47,071 nt of DNA. Origin: a virus. Location: positions 1-47,071 of the IMG/VR virus record IMGVR_UViG_3300033153_016045; one strand, 5' to 3'. Below the pieces are notes generated by a model. It did not search any database and had not been told where the DNA came from. It saw only the letters and a program-made list of their open reading frames with translations. A program made the translations under genes and the position numbers. Position 1 is the first letter of the stretch. Each line of letters opens with the position of its first letter. Below, piece after piece: positions 17,536-25,388 of the stretch.

Positions 17536-19358
17536 GAATCCTGTATTCAAATCAATGGGACCTCTACTCACTCACCGAGAGTCAGGAAGATGCGAGCTAT
17601 CCGGTGGAAAATACTCAAGATATCCGGCTTGCAAAAGTATGGCGGACAGAGACGGCCAATGCTGCATCGATTGTTATTGATGGAGGGGGAGAGAATCTTG
17701 AGGTATTTCAGGCAACTGAGAATCTTGTCTCTGACCCTGAGGATTTAACTACTGCTAATTGGACAAAGATTAATTGTACTGCTGCATTAGGCAATATATA
17801 TTATGATGGAAAAAGATTTACAGAAATTACACTTACTGATGATGGTGGATATATTACTCAATCAATTGTTTTTACAAATAATACAGTTAAGGGAATGACA
17901 GTTACTGTTAGGCGTGGAAATGGCACAAATACTGAAATATTATTAAGAGACCACGATGATGGATTGGCAGTTAAATTAAATTTAAGTATAAATTGGGATA
18001 CTCGAGTTATCACAGAATCTACCGGTGTTGTTGTTATTGCTGATTGGAAAGACGAATATATTGTACAGATTACAGCATATTCATTGGCTGTAATCGCAAC
18101 GAATGACAATAAAATATGGTTTCGAGGAGCTTCCAATGGTGATTGGTTTCATGTCACGGCTGTTCAATTAGAAAATCTTCCATATGGAACTGTATATACA
18201 TCGACTAATCGTGCCGCTAATCATCCTGATGAAACATTTGAAATGCCCTCTAAGTTTACAATTGATATGATTGTTAAATCATGGTTCAGATTCGATACAG
18301 GATCAGAAAAAAGATATTTATCATTCTATATTGATGCAACGCATAGATTTTTCATTCGTTATAGTCATGATAATGATAAAATAAGTATGTACTGGATTGA
18401 TGGAACTAATATAAGAAGTATTCATTCGCAACAATTCGACGAGGGTACGAACTATACAAATATAAACCAAAAAATAAGAATAATAGCATCTGTTGATTTA
18501 ACTACAGGGACAACAGCAGGTAGTCGTTTAATTGTTGAACCTTTGGAGAGTGGAGCAATTAATGAGGAAACTGAATGGAGCGGAGCAATCGATGCTCATT
18601 CGTCTACTTTTTCAACTTTATCTATTGGACACGAAAATGATGATTTACAAGCCGATAGTCAATTTGAATATATAAGAATATATGCCGGTACTCTAGTCGG
18701 TACTGTCGGCGATAGCGATGATGCTGATGCGCTACTGGCTGAAAAAGAACTTATTCTTGAAAAAGAATATCTTGTCAAAATTACTGTTGACAGTGCTGCT
18801 ATTCTTAATCACAACTTAAGTGCTGATGCAACCATTAAAATACAAGGTAACGATTACGATAGCTGGAATGGACCACCACTTGATGAAACCATGACCTGGC
18901 GGGCGGACACGATAGTCACATTTATCACCGAAGCTTCCTATCCTTTCTGGCGGTTTTCTATCACCGATCCAAATGTAAGTGACGGATATTTTGAAGTTGG
19001 GCGGTTTTTTCTCGGTACCTATCTCCAGGTGGACCCTGCCAGTCTCGTAGAGTGGCCGGAAACACATGTGCGAAATGACCAAGTAATGTTTTCTAAGTCC
19101 AACCAGCTCTACGGGGACGAAGGGGTAGGATGGAAAGAGCTGCATTACAAGTTTCCCCGGTCCACGGACGGCATGAAGGAATCGATAGAAACCATGTGGG
19201 GGAGTTGCGGGAAATTCGTCCCACTGATTTTTCTGAACTACGATGATACGTTCACCGAGGTTCCGCCCCTGTACTGTGTGATTCGAGAGGATATAGTGTT
19301 TGAACATTTAGCCAATGATTTTTGGAAATTTGATCTTAGCTTACGGGAGGTACGCTAA
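17532..19358 (+). CDS. Minor/distal tail protein with large inserted binding module
   Basis: The start is GTG overlapping the tape-measure stop. Residues about 1-55 and about 400-608 look like one ordinary distal tail protein. Between them lies a roughly 340-residue beta-rich module with a NLVSDPEDLTTANW opening, a FTIDMIVKSWFRFDTGSEKR segment and IEYIRIYAGTL-like ending, resembling paired carbohydrate-binding/LamG modules. The inserted part is more A+T-rich than the flanks. A receptor- or glycan-binding role is inferred. Confidence 0.75.
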   Translation: MRILYSNQWDLYSLTESQEDASYPVENTQDIRLAKVWRTETANAASIVIDGGGENLEVFQATENLVSDPEDLTTANWTKINCTAALGNIYYDGKRFTEITLTDDGGYITQSIVFTNNTVKGMTVTVRRGNGTNTEILLRDHDDGLAVKLNLSINWDTRVITESTGVVVIADWKDEYIVQITAYSLAVIATNDNKIWFRGASNGDWFHVTAVQLENLPYGTVYTSTNRAANHPDETFEMPSKFTIDMIVKSWFRFDTGSEKRYLSFYIDATHRFFIRYSHDNDKISMYWIDGTNIRSIHSQQFDEGTNYTNINQKIRIIASVDLTTGTTAGSRLIVEPLESGAINEETEWSGAIDAHSSTFSTLSIGHENDDLQADSQFEYIRIYAGTLVGTVGDSDDADALLAEKELILEKEYLVKITVDSAAILNHNLSADATIKIQGNDYDSWNGPPLDETMTWRADTIVTFITEASYPFWRFSITDPNVSDGYFEVGRFFLGTYLQVDPASLVEWPETHVRNDQVMFSKSNQLYGDEGVGWKELHYKFPRSTDGMKESIETMWGSCGKFVPLIFLNYDDTFTEVPPLYCVIREDIVFEHLANDFWKFDLSLREVR

Positions 19359-19360
19359 AT

Positions 19361-20140
19361 ATGGCGGGAACCATCATTTCCACGCCTGCCACGGGGGCAG
19401 CGTCTTGGGTGGATTTTATTACCCAGCAAGGTGCAACCGACACGGGATACATGCGGGTAAGTTTGACAAACTTCAGCGGCACGGTGGCCTCGGCGATTGC
19501 CACCGGTTCTGTGCTGGAGTGCGCAGGAAGCATTTATACTTTTACGGAAACTGCAATTTCGCTCGCAAGCGGCACGCCCAGTGCTGATGTGGCTGTTTAC
19601 TACACCGTGATCCCCTCTGCGGGTGGTACGACTGTCAGCGTAGTAATGGATGACACGACACCAGTGTGGGTAGATGCGAAACAGGGATTTTACTTGTCGG
19701 CGGCAAGTCTCACCCGAGTAATTGGTGGTGCTTATATTGGAACGGCGGCAACCTATTATACAAAATTTATTTATACACCACAGAGCGTCAATGAATGTTT
19801 ATCGACCAACAGAACAAGGCCATTCCTGAAGACTGTAAGCAATATTGGTGAATGGAACATGGACGCGACTATAAGTGTAGACGTATCAATTCCAGGGAAT
19901 ATTCACCCCTCCAGAATCCGTGATGTGATTGCTATAGTCAAGAAGGATGATAATGTGTATCACTATGATTTGCTAACAAATAATGGAACCCTAGTTGGTG
20001 GATTTTTAGCAATAGTACCCGGCTCGGCTTGCGTTCGACTCTTCCGTGTTACAAATGGTTTTTTCGATGATGTTGATTACAACGCGACCGCTAGTACTAT
20101 GGCAAACCGTGGGTGGGTTATGATGGAATGGGAAGCGTGA
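19361..20140 (+). CDS. Minor tail protein (259 aa)
   Basis: The protein begins directly after the distal tail gene and is Thr/Ser/Gly/Ala-rich with beta-strand alternation and a few charged residues (SAGGTTVSVVMDDTTPVWVD). The C-terminal half has WNMDATISVDVSIPGN. Position between the distal tail and hub genes indicates a baseplate or fibre component; no family is recognised. Confidence 0.7.
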   Translation: MAGTIISTPATGAASWVDFITQQGATDTGYMRVSLTNFSGTVASAIATGSVLECAGSIYTFTETAISLASGTPSADVAVYYTVIPSAGGTTVSVVMDDTTPVWVDAKQGFYLSAASLTRVIGGAYIGTAATYYTKFIYTPQSVNECLSTNRTRPFLKTVSNIGEWNMDATISVDVSIPGNIHPSRIRDVIAIVKKDDNVYHYDLLTNNGTLVGGFLAIVPGSACVRLFRVTNGFFDDVDYNATASTMANRGWVMMEWEA

Positions 20141-20143
20141 TTG

Positions 20144-20461
20144 ATGTTAATTAAGGCGATTATTCTTTTGTCAGGTTCATTTTTTGGCAGTCCCGAAATG
20201 GATGGAATACTTCTGAACGGATATTTAAATGGTGTAGTATCGATTGCCCCGCCGGAAATATATGAAGAAGCTATCAGGCTGGAACAAATAAAACTATTCA
20301 GTCAAAATTGCAAGGATGTGAATTTAGATAATTTTATAGCTGCATTGTATGGGAATATTGATCGGCCTGTTTTCAAATGTGGTGTAGCTCTTTCGGGTTT
20401 TTATAAAAAAGCATGGATATTAAGTTTCTATTTTACTGGAATGATGTCAGGGCATAGATGA
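20144..20461 (+). CDS. Hypothetical tail-module protein (105 aa)
   Basis: The frame starts at ATG 20144, with TTG just before, and encodes MLIKAIILLSGSFFGSPEMD followed by a helix-rich body with a KAWILSFYFTGMM end. The N-terminus is hydrophobic but not a clear signal peptide. The stop overlaps the next start by four bases. Not recognised; possibly a small baseplate accessory protein or chaperone. Confidence 0.6.
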   Translation: MLIKAIILLSGSFFGSPEMDGILLNGYLNGVVSIAPPEIYEEAIRLEQIKLFSQNCKDVNLDNFIAALYGNIDRPVFKCGVALSGFYKKAWILSFYFTGMMSGHR

Positions 20462-22233
20462 GTTACACCGACTATATCACAAAGCCGACTTCCCAAAAAA
20501 TTGTCATCGTCGAGATAGATGTCACCGAAGATTCTGAGTTTATCAATTTCGAACCGGGGATATGGTTTATCACTTACTATGTGAGTGTGGGGAATGCTAC
20601 CTATAACTTTGGTAATGGTGCTTTTGGCTATGGGAATTTCGGCAGTTCGGGTGTAGCTACTCTGACAAATGATAATCCGAAAGTACGCATCAACTCTTTT
20701 TATGCAACCGATGAGTGGTATACGAAAGTGACAACACTTGCCAGCTTGAGGACAACCGATAAGTCATTCTATTTTGATGCATCCACCAGCCGGATCTATA
20801 TACACTTCGCAAACCATGATCCTCCTTGGTGTTTTGCCTCGAAGAAGCTTGGCGTGAGTCATGGATATTCCAACCGTGCGAAATACTATGATGATATCTT
20901 TTACGCTGCAAAAGTTGCATCGGTACCAAATATCACTCGAAGCAAAGATCCACTATTTTTCGGGCGCATCTCTTTTGACGGCGGTACCATCTCGTTAATT
21001 AATACGGATGGAGAATTCGACAGCTATGAAAGCGATTATGAAATCTACGGCTCGGTCGTGCGTATTCTTCTGGGGTTTGAAGATAATACCTATGCCGATT
21101 TCAAAACAATGTATGAAGGGTACCTCGAAAACCTGCAACTCACCGAAGAAATCTTTGAGCTCGATGTAAACGACAAACGGAAACAGCTGTCTCGCAAACT
21201 GCCGACTGAGGTATTCAACACGACGACCTATCCGGATCTAAAAGCCAAGAATGCCGACAAGCCGATTCCCCTGGGATACGGCACTATCTTAAACGCATTG
21301 GTAATCTGCACAAATGAAGATGGTAGTACTCCCTGGAGCTTCAAAATTTGTGACACGACAAACCATCCCATCAAATCAATTGATGCGGTGTATGTAGAAG
21401 GTGGTACGGCACGAACGTTAGTGTCCGTTTCTTCAAGCGATCTATCGACGGCAACATTTACTCTGACCGCAGGAACCTATACCGCCGGTAGCGACACGGT
21501 GACTGTAGATTACAAAGGTTACACAACCGGCGGCACTTTAATTTCAAACGGCGTAGATATTATCCGAGATATTCTTGTCAATTATTTCTCAAAACCCTAT
21601 ACAAATACTTTTTTCAATACGACTGCTTGGGGATCAGCTCGGACAATAGCCGCAGATATCGGTATCCATATCGACGAGCCAAAAGAAGGATGGGAGATCA
21701 TCGAGGATATATCTTACTCTCTGGGCGGCAATTTCATCGTACAGGATGATGGGCTTTTCACTTTCCGTTCTTATGACTCCGGCCGGGGGGTGGATCAAAC
21801 AATCAAATATTGGGAGCTGCTACAGGATCTGGCCGTTGCTTATGATACCGATGAAGTGCTGACTTCCTGCCGGATAGGATATAACAAGGATTGGGCTGAA
21901 AACACATACACTCATCTATTGTATAATACATCGGAGAGTATAATCGCCGATAAATTTAAAACATATCGGGAGCGCACTTTTGATACTCTGTTGACCGCCT
22001 CTGGTAGCGCCACGACATTTGCCGAGAATATCATGGCGATATCTGATGATGTACGACCTATTCTGACGGTACGAACCAAGATGCAATCAATTGATAGAGA
22101 AATCAGTGATATGGTAAACGTGGAATATAAGCTGGAAAACCGTGATTTTGTCGGCACCATGAGTTGTGAAGTGATAGGAAAGTCTGTTAATCTGGATGAC
22201 ATGACAGTGGAACTGACTTTGAGAAAAACATAA
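20458..22233 (+). CDS. Baseplate hub / tail-associated protein (591 aa)
   Basis: The protein has IVIVEIDVTEDSEFINFEPG at the start, and a VPNITRSKDPLFFGRISFDGGTI region leading to repeated 'LxNTDGEFD' and 'YEGYLENLQLTEEIFEL' motifs, characteristic of siphovirus hub proteins with tandem beta domains. The C-terminal third (about 480-591) has RIGYNKDWAENTYTHLLYN. Position after the distal tail genes and before lysis genes supports a tail-tip role. Confidence 0.75.
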   Translation: MSYTDYITKPTSQKIVIVEIDVTEDSEFINFEPGIWFITYYVSVGNATYNFGNGAFGYGNFGSSGVATLTNDNPKVRINSFYATDEWYTKVTTLASLRTTDKSFYFDASTSRIYIHFANHDPPWCFASKKLGVSHGYSNRAKYYDDIFYAAKVASVPNITRSKDPLFFGRISFDGGTISLINTDGEFDSYESDYEIYGSVVRILLGFEDNTYADFKTMYEGYLENLQLTEEIFELDVNDKRKQLSRKLPTEVFNTTTYPDLKAKNADKPIPLGYGTILNALVICTNEDGSTPWSFKICDTTNHPIKSIDAVYVEGGTARTLVSVSSSDLSTATFTLTAGTYTAGSDTVTVDYKGYTTGGTLISNGVDIIRDILVNYFSKPYTNTFFNTTAWGSARTIAADIGIHIDEPKEGWEIIEDISYSLGGNFIVQDDGLFTFRSYDSGRGVDQTIKYWELLQDLAVAYDTDEVLTSCRIGYNKDWAENTYTHLLYNTSESIIADKFKTYRERTFDTLLTASGSATTFAENIMAISDDVRPILTVRTKMQSIDREISDMVNVEYKLENRDFVGTMSCEVIGKSVNLDDMTVELTLRKT

Positions 22234-22460
22234 TGAAACTAAAAGAGATACGAAAATTATCTGATCGAGAACTGCTTGTCAAGACTTTCGGCGATGTGGA
22301 ACACATCAAAGGCATATTAGGTAACGGCGGTGGGGTGCTGGAGGATATCCGGCAGCTACAGAAAGCTCAAGGCCGCTATGTTACCCGGGGCGAACTCATG
22401 CTCGTTGTGGGCATTATCTCGGTGATATTTGCAGGGGTAGGAGCTCTGATCTATTTTTAG
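22233..22460 (+). CDS. Small membrane protein, holin-associated candidate (75 aa)
   Basis: The soluble, charged N-terminal half (KLKEIRKLSDRELLVKTFGD, with a heptad-like pattern) is followed by a single C-terminal transmembrane segment MLVVGIISVIFAGVGALIYF. This layout resembles XhlA-type haemolysin/holin accessory proteins. It lies one base-overlap after the hub gene and just before the endolysin, marking the start of the lysis cassette. Confidence 0.65.
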   Translation: MKLKEIRKLSDRELLVKTFGDVEHIKGILGNGGGVLEDIRQLQKAQGRYVTRGELMLVVGIISVIFAGVGALIYF

Positions 22461-22485
22461 ATCGGGTAAATCTGGGAGGGGAACT

Positions 22486-22989
22486 ATGTTGAAACTGGAG
22501 TACATACCCAAGGGAATTGATGAGATTGTCGACTATTATGGCGCGGCTGGCCGGATAGTTAACGGAAAATTCAAGAAAGATCAGGGCTGGTTCGACGAAA
22601 ACGTCAAGGTCTTCCATCTTTCTTTCCCCCTCCGGCAGAGTTGGAATCAACAGGAAATCCGAGCCTTTCATGCACACAAGAAAGTAGGCGCGGTCATGGC
22701 GGATGCCCTCCAGGAGATCTACGAGTTCTACGGGCTTCGGCTGATGCGTCTGCACGGGCTTGATTTCTGGGGAGGCGTTTATAATCCCCGACTGAAACGA
22801 GGATCCCGAGAACCATCGACGCACGCCTGGGCGATAGCTATCGACCAGTGCCCGGAGCTGGGACCATACGGAGAAGCTCCCAGAACTCCTTGGATACTTG
22901 TGGAAGCTTTCGTCAAACGTGGTTTTCTTTGGGGCGGTCTTTGGGAATATCCAGATGGCCAACATTTTCAAGCGGCGGATGGTTTTTGA
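22486..22989 (+). CDS. Endolysin, M15-family D,D- or L,D-carboxypeptidase-like
   Basis: The 167-residue enzyme carries the zinc-binding pattern of VanY/M15 peptidases: PSTHAWAIAID gives H113 and D120, and DGQHFQ gives H160. It would cleave the peptide part of peptidoglycan in the periplasm. No signal peptide is seen, so export must rely on a holin. A GGGAGGGGAACT site precedes the ATG. The two neighbouring membrane proteins support the lysis assignment. Confidence 0.82.
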   Translation: MLKLEYIPKGIDEIVDYYGAAGRIVNGKFKKDQGWFDENVKVFHLSFPLRQSWNQQEIRAFHAHKKVGAVMADALQEIYEFYGLRLMRLHGLDFWGGVYNPRLKRGSREPSTHAWAIAIDQCPELGPYGEAPRTPWILVEAFVKRGFLWGGLWEYPDGQHFQAADGF

Positions 22990-22991
22990 CG

Positions 22992-23204
22992 ATGAAACGC
23001 AAATTGGGAAGAAAGTTCGCCTTTGCCATCTTCTGCGCCGTGCTTTGCATTTTTGCAGTCATTGCCTTCTGCTATTACATCAAAGAGCCAAATGCTCCGC
23101 TACTGCTGACCATGGTTGCCGCTCCATGCCTGGCGATAATTGCTGGTGTTGTCGGGGTGGAAGGCGTGAAGGACATCAAGGTTGCAAAGAACGGGGGAGG
23201 CTGA
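22992..23204 (+). CDS. Holin candidate with two membrane segments (70 aa)
   Basis: Starting at ATG 22992, the protein has a basic N-terminus (MKRKLGRK), a first membrane helix FAIFCAVLCIFAVIAFCYYI, a short turn, a second helix around LLLTMVAAPCLAIIAGVVGV, and a charged tail. Length and topology are those of class II-like holins. The stop overlaps the start of the dual-frame lysis genes. Confidence 0.65.
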   Translation: MKRKLGRKFAFAIFCAVLCIFAVIAFCYYIKEPNAPLLLTMVAAPCLAIIAGVVGVEGVKDIKVAKNGGG

Positions 23205-23740
23205 TGTGTCCAAAATCAAGTGGTATTTGGTGGCGTTCCTTATCGGGGCAATTCTCGGTGCAGGCATTGTGCTTATCACTCTGTATTGCCCTTCTTCTCG
23301 TACCATCGCCGATCTTCGGGCTGAGTCCGACCGAGCATCTCAAAAATATCGAGCGGAACTTGACCGCTATACTGGCCTACTCGCAGAAGCTAGAAACCGA
23401 GCTGGAGAACTCGCAGAGGATCTCGGGCGAGCAACAGAAGAATATCAAGCAGCTCTTGAGCGAGTTGAACAGCTTGAAGGCCAGGCTCGAGACCTCCAGG
23501 AGCTTATTGGAGAAATACAAGAATCAGGCGGGCGAGCTACTCAGTACAATCAGAGAATTAGAGGTGAGGCTGAAACAGCTCTCGAAAGCTTGCGAGAATA
23601 CCGTGCGGCCCTTGCAGCAGGCCTTGACGGTGGCGGAGGAAGAGATCCACCGGCAGAAGATTAAGACGGTGATCTACGTGATCCTTGCTGTGGCTACGGC
23701 CGGGGCTGCCGGCTATGGGATCGGGAGAATGGTGAAATAA
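23204..23740 (+). CDS. Coiled-coil membrane protein, frame A of dual-coding lysis locus (178 aa)
   Basis: The ATG at 23204 begins two bases before the GTG of the overlapping frame and shares its GGGGGAGG site (23192-23199). The product has an N-terminal hydrophobic segment (ALCLSLCIALLLVPSPIFG) that looks like a signal sequence, a long coiled coil (about 45-145) and a C-terminal membrane helix (VIYVILAVATAGAAGYGIG). Whether it is an outer-membrane-reaching spanin partner or an unrelated protein is not settled. Confidence 0.6.
   Translation: MCPKSSGIWWRSLSGQFSVQALCLSLCIALLLVPSPIFGLSPTEHLKNIERNLTAILAYSQKLETELENSQRISGEQQKNIKQLLSELNSLKARLETSRSLLEKYKNQAGELLSTIRELEVRLKQLSKACENTVRPLQQALTVAEEEIHRQKIKTVIYVILAVATAGAAGYGIGRMVK
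23206..23664 (+). CDS. i-spanin (Rz)-like coiled-coil protein, frame B of dual-coding lysis locus (152 aa)
   Basis: The GTG start at 23206 opens a frame with an N-terminal membrane helix (YLVAFLIGAILGAGIVLITL) and a long Ala/Glu/Arg-rich coiled coil, the layout of inner-membrane spanins, which fuse the two membranes after endolysin action. Its whole length is overlapped in another frame by the gene at 23204. No lipoprotein (Rz1-type) signal was seen in either frame. Both frames are open and protein-like. Confidence 0.65.
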   Translation: MSKIKWYLVAFLIGAILGAGIVLITLYCPSSRTIADLRAESDRASQKYRAELDRYTGLLAEARNRAGELAEDLGRATEEYQAALERVEQLEGQARDLQELIGEIQESGGRATQYNQRIRGEAETALESLREYRAALAAGLDGGGGRDPPAED

Positions 23741-23763
23741 AAAAGCGGGTCGCTTGGACCCGC
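23739..23763 (-). terminator. Rho-independent terminator for the minus-strand genes
   Basis: GCGGGTC (23745-23751) pairs with GACCCGC (23757-23763) over a five-base loop, with six A residues on the plus strand at 23739-23744, which make the U-run of a minus-strand transcript. It lies in the 33-bp gap between convergent gene groups. It may also slow plus-strand transcripts leaving the late operon. Confidence 0.85.
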
Positions 23764-23773
23764 TTGATAGGGA

Positions 23774-24175
23774 TTATTGGGCTGGTTTCTTGCGTGGTCT
23801 GCCGCCCAGCCTGCCGTTGCGCCTGCTGGCGGCGGCTTTTCGCTCGCTTTTGACGCGACCCAGAGTTGCGGCACTTTCCCGGGCCCGTACTGGATCATCG
23901 GCGGCATATACATATACCGTGGTGGGCCCAACAGCGGCAGCGCCGTAGCCCATGTCTTGCAGAGTACTCTCGCATGATACGGCATTACCGGTTATGATGA
24001 GCTCACGCGCCGCACGGGTGCGACGGGTTTTGTGCTCCCAGTATTCGGGATGCACGAAATGTAACCGGGTTCCGTTTTTGATGGAGGGATAATCTGTATA
24101 TTCTCCCTCCCGCTCGCCGACCACGGCAAAATAGGTTGCGTCGTGCCCGCCCTCTAGTCCAATAAAACTCCTCAT
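23774..24175 (-). CDS. Hypothetical protein with basic C-terminus (133 aa)
   Basis: The start at 24175 is preferred over the longer frame at 24193 because GGAGG sits just upstream of it. The N-terminal part (RSFIGLEGGHDATYFAVVGE) is followed by a central ITGNAVSCESTLQDMGYG region, and the C-terminus is an Arg/Lys-rich RRNGRLGGRPRKKPAQ tail found on several prophage DNA-associated proteins. The family is not recognised. It is the last gene before the terminator. Confidence 0.65.
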   Translation of the reverse strand: MRSFIGLEGGHDATYFAVVGEREGEYTDYPSIKNGTRLHFVHPEYWEHKTRRTRAARELIITGNAVSCESTLQDMGYGAAAVGPTTVYVYAADDPVRARESAATLGRVKSERKAAASRRNGRLGGRPRKKPAQ

Positions 24176-24192
24176 AACATCCTCCTGCCCCA

Positions 24193-24210
24193 TATAGCCG
24201 GGGCTACGCT
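24193..24210 (-). repeat. 18-bp intergenic repeat, copy 1
   Basis: On the plus strand it reads tatagccggggctacgct. It overlaps the stop of the gene at 24209-24427 and lies just ahead of the ribosome-binding site of the gene at 23774-24175. TAGC...GCTA allows a short hairpin. The position relative to a minus-strand gene start is shared with copies 2 and 3. Confidence 0.7.
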
Positions 24211-24427
24211 ATTGGTGTTGTGGTTGTATCACGTAATATATTTTTCGCCTCGGTATCACCACGGCGTGATCTCGATCCCAATCACTTTTGCCCTTCAACC
24301 AGCGCTCGCCGGTGATAGTATCTCCCGTGATAGATGTTATCCTATAACAGGTCCCGTGCGGCAGCACCTTCACCTCACAACCCGGATCGATGTCAAGCAA
24401 TCTCTGTTCATAACAGGCGATTTCCAT
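24209..24427 (-). CDS. Small conserved protein, paralog 1 (72 aa)
   Basis: The sequence MEIACYEQRLLDIDPGCEV, with VLPHGTCYRITSI and VVIPRRKIYYV, closely matches two plus-strand genes at 44561 and 45447. Alternating hydrophobic residues suggest a compact beta-barrel, perhaps SH3-like. No function is known to me. Retention of three copies on both strands implies a useful role or recent duplication. A TAGAGGTACAAGT leader precedes the ATG. Confidence 0.75.
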   Translation of the reverse strand: MEIACYEQRLLDIDPGCEVKVLPHGTCYRITSITGDTITGERWLKGKSDWDRDHAVVIPRRKIYYVIQPQHQ

Positions 24428-24459
24428 ACTTGTACCTCTATATTCTCTCTCTTGTCACG

Positions 24460-24477
24460 TATAGCCGGGACTACGCT
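24460..24477 (-). repeat. 18-bp intergenic repeat, copy 2
   Basis: Plus-strand text tatagccgggactacgct, located about 33 bp before the start of the gene at 24209-24427. It differs from copy 1 at one position. The surrounding interval 24428-24541 contains no gene I can support. Confidence 0.7.
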
Positions 24478-24541
24478 AGATATACTACCGAGCAATTAGT
24501 GAGACTGCCCAGCAGTAGTATCATTGGGCAGATTTGAATGG

Positions 24542-24814
24542 CTAATCAAGTATTGCTACCGTTTTTACGTCTGCCTCTTTTGCAAGGCTGGCAAGTTTCC
24601 GCTCAGCTGCGGAAGACAGGGTAAGCGCAACAACCCTGCCGCCAGGGCCAGATAACACCATGTTTCTATCATCTGTGAGGTATGTGATCAAATGTCCTAC
24701 GAATACCTCATAGTTTCCCGCTTGCGTCTGGCATACTTTTGCTTCCTTCAGCCATCCACCTCCGGTTTTCCCCTGATAGATTTTTTGGGTGGGGATTTTG
24801 TACAGATCGTTCAT
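24542..24814 (-). CDS. Hypothetical protein (90 aa)
   Basis: The ATG at 24814 follows GAGGAGGACAAA, the same leader as the gene at 24898. The product contains MNDLYKIPTQKIYQGKTGGG and a C-terminal SSAAERKLASLAKEADVKTV helix. It looks like a small soluble alpha/beta protein; the family is not recognised. It is in the middle of the minus-strand operon. Confidence 0.65.
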   Translation of the reverse strand: MNDLYKIPTQKIYQGKTGGGWLKEAKVCQTQAGNYEVFVGHLITYLTDDRNMVLSGPGGRVVALTLSSAAERKLASLAKEADVKTVAILD

Positions 24815-24832
24815 TTTGTCCTCCTCATCCCG

Positions 24833-24850
24833 TATAGCCGGGATCACGCT
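24833..24850 (-). repeat. 18-bp intergenic repeat, copy 3
   Basis: Plus-strand text tatagccgggatcacgct, located 18 bp before the start of the gene at 24542-24814 and directly next to the tRNA-like element. All three copies share TATAGCCGGG and ACGCT. Confidence 0.7.
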
Positions 24851-24855
24851 GAATA

Positions 24856-24898
24856 TGGCACCGGGCGGGAGTCGAACCCGCCACAGCCTTGCGGTACC
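24856..24898 (-). other. tRNA 3'-half-like sequence
   Basis: On the minus strand it shows a perfect T-arm: GCGGG, loop TTCGACT, CCCGC (plus coordinates 24865-24881). This is followed by CCGGTGCCA, as at a tRNA 3' end. No matching GCACCGG 5' acceptor strand or anticodon arm is present upstream. A retained tRNA 3' end is what tRNA-integrating elements carry at attP, but no integrase is visible here. Confidence 0.55.
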
Positions 24899-25218
24899 TA
24901 GTCCGAGTGTGAGTGCCGCAGCTCGGCAACTCGTTGATGAGGTGAGAATGTCCCTCCGCCATCTGGCATGTACGCGCACGCATAGGTAATGCGTGCAGCA
25001 TCGGCATGACACATACCCCGCCGACGATGCTCGATATACAACTCCACCAAAAATGTTACATCCTCCCGGCTAAGTGGCCGCTTGACGAGAGGGGCGGAAA
25101 AATCCCTGCGTCCGTTAGAATCACAAGGATATTCTTCCAGAACATCTTGAGTGTCGAGCACCTTTTCGATCAACTCATCTCTCATCTTCTTGATCGCGAT
25201 CTCTTGTTCTTTGGTCAT
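24898..25218 (-). CDS. Hypothetical helical protein (106 aa)
   Basis: The start at 25218 has the GAGGAGGACAAA leader; longer versions up to 25260 would begin inside the promoter. The product is helix-rich and charged (EQEIAIKKMRDELIEKVL), with a SREDVTFLVELYIEHRRRG segment that might be a small regulatory helix bundle. The 3' end touches the tRNA-like element. It is the first gene of the minus-strand operon. Confidence 0.65.
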   Translation of the reverse strand: MTKEQEIAIKKMRDELIEKVLDTQDVLEEYPCDSNGRRDFSAPLVKRPLSREDVTFLVELYIEHRRRGMCHADAARITYACAYMPDGGGTFSPHQRVAELRHSHSD

Positions 25219-25248
25219 TTTGTCCTCCTCACTCTTAATCATACTCTC

Positions 25249-25277
25249 AATATAACCCATCGGTAGGTATTTGTCAA
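25249..25277 (-). promoter_or_regulatory. Sigma70-type promoter for the minus-strand operon
   Basis: On the minus strand, TTGACA (plus 25272-25277) and TATATT (plus 25249-25254) are separated by exactly 17 bp. Transcription would start near 25243, giving a leader of about 25 bases before the ATG at 25218. This is close to the consensus and would drive the genes down to 23774. Confidence 0.8.
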
Positions 25278-25388
25278 GGAGTTTGGGAAAAAATTTGAAT
25301 TTTTTTTCACTTTTTTTGAAAAACTACTTAACAGATCTCTAGCCATATTGCGGGAATCAACGTATCGCAACATAGATAGGCTGAAATA

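Noticed and set aside
24856-24990. Complete tRNA gene on the minus strand
   Set aside because: Only the T-arm and 3' acceptor strand are present; no 5' acceptor partner or anticodon arm could be found in the next 130 bases.
25300-25388. Possible terminator for the gene at 25389 (A/T-rich inverted sequence on the minus strand)
   Set aside because: Only a weak TTTTTC/GAAAAA stem is possible in a homopolymer-rich region.
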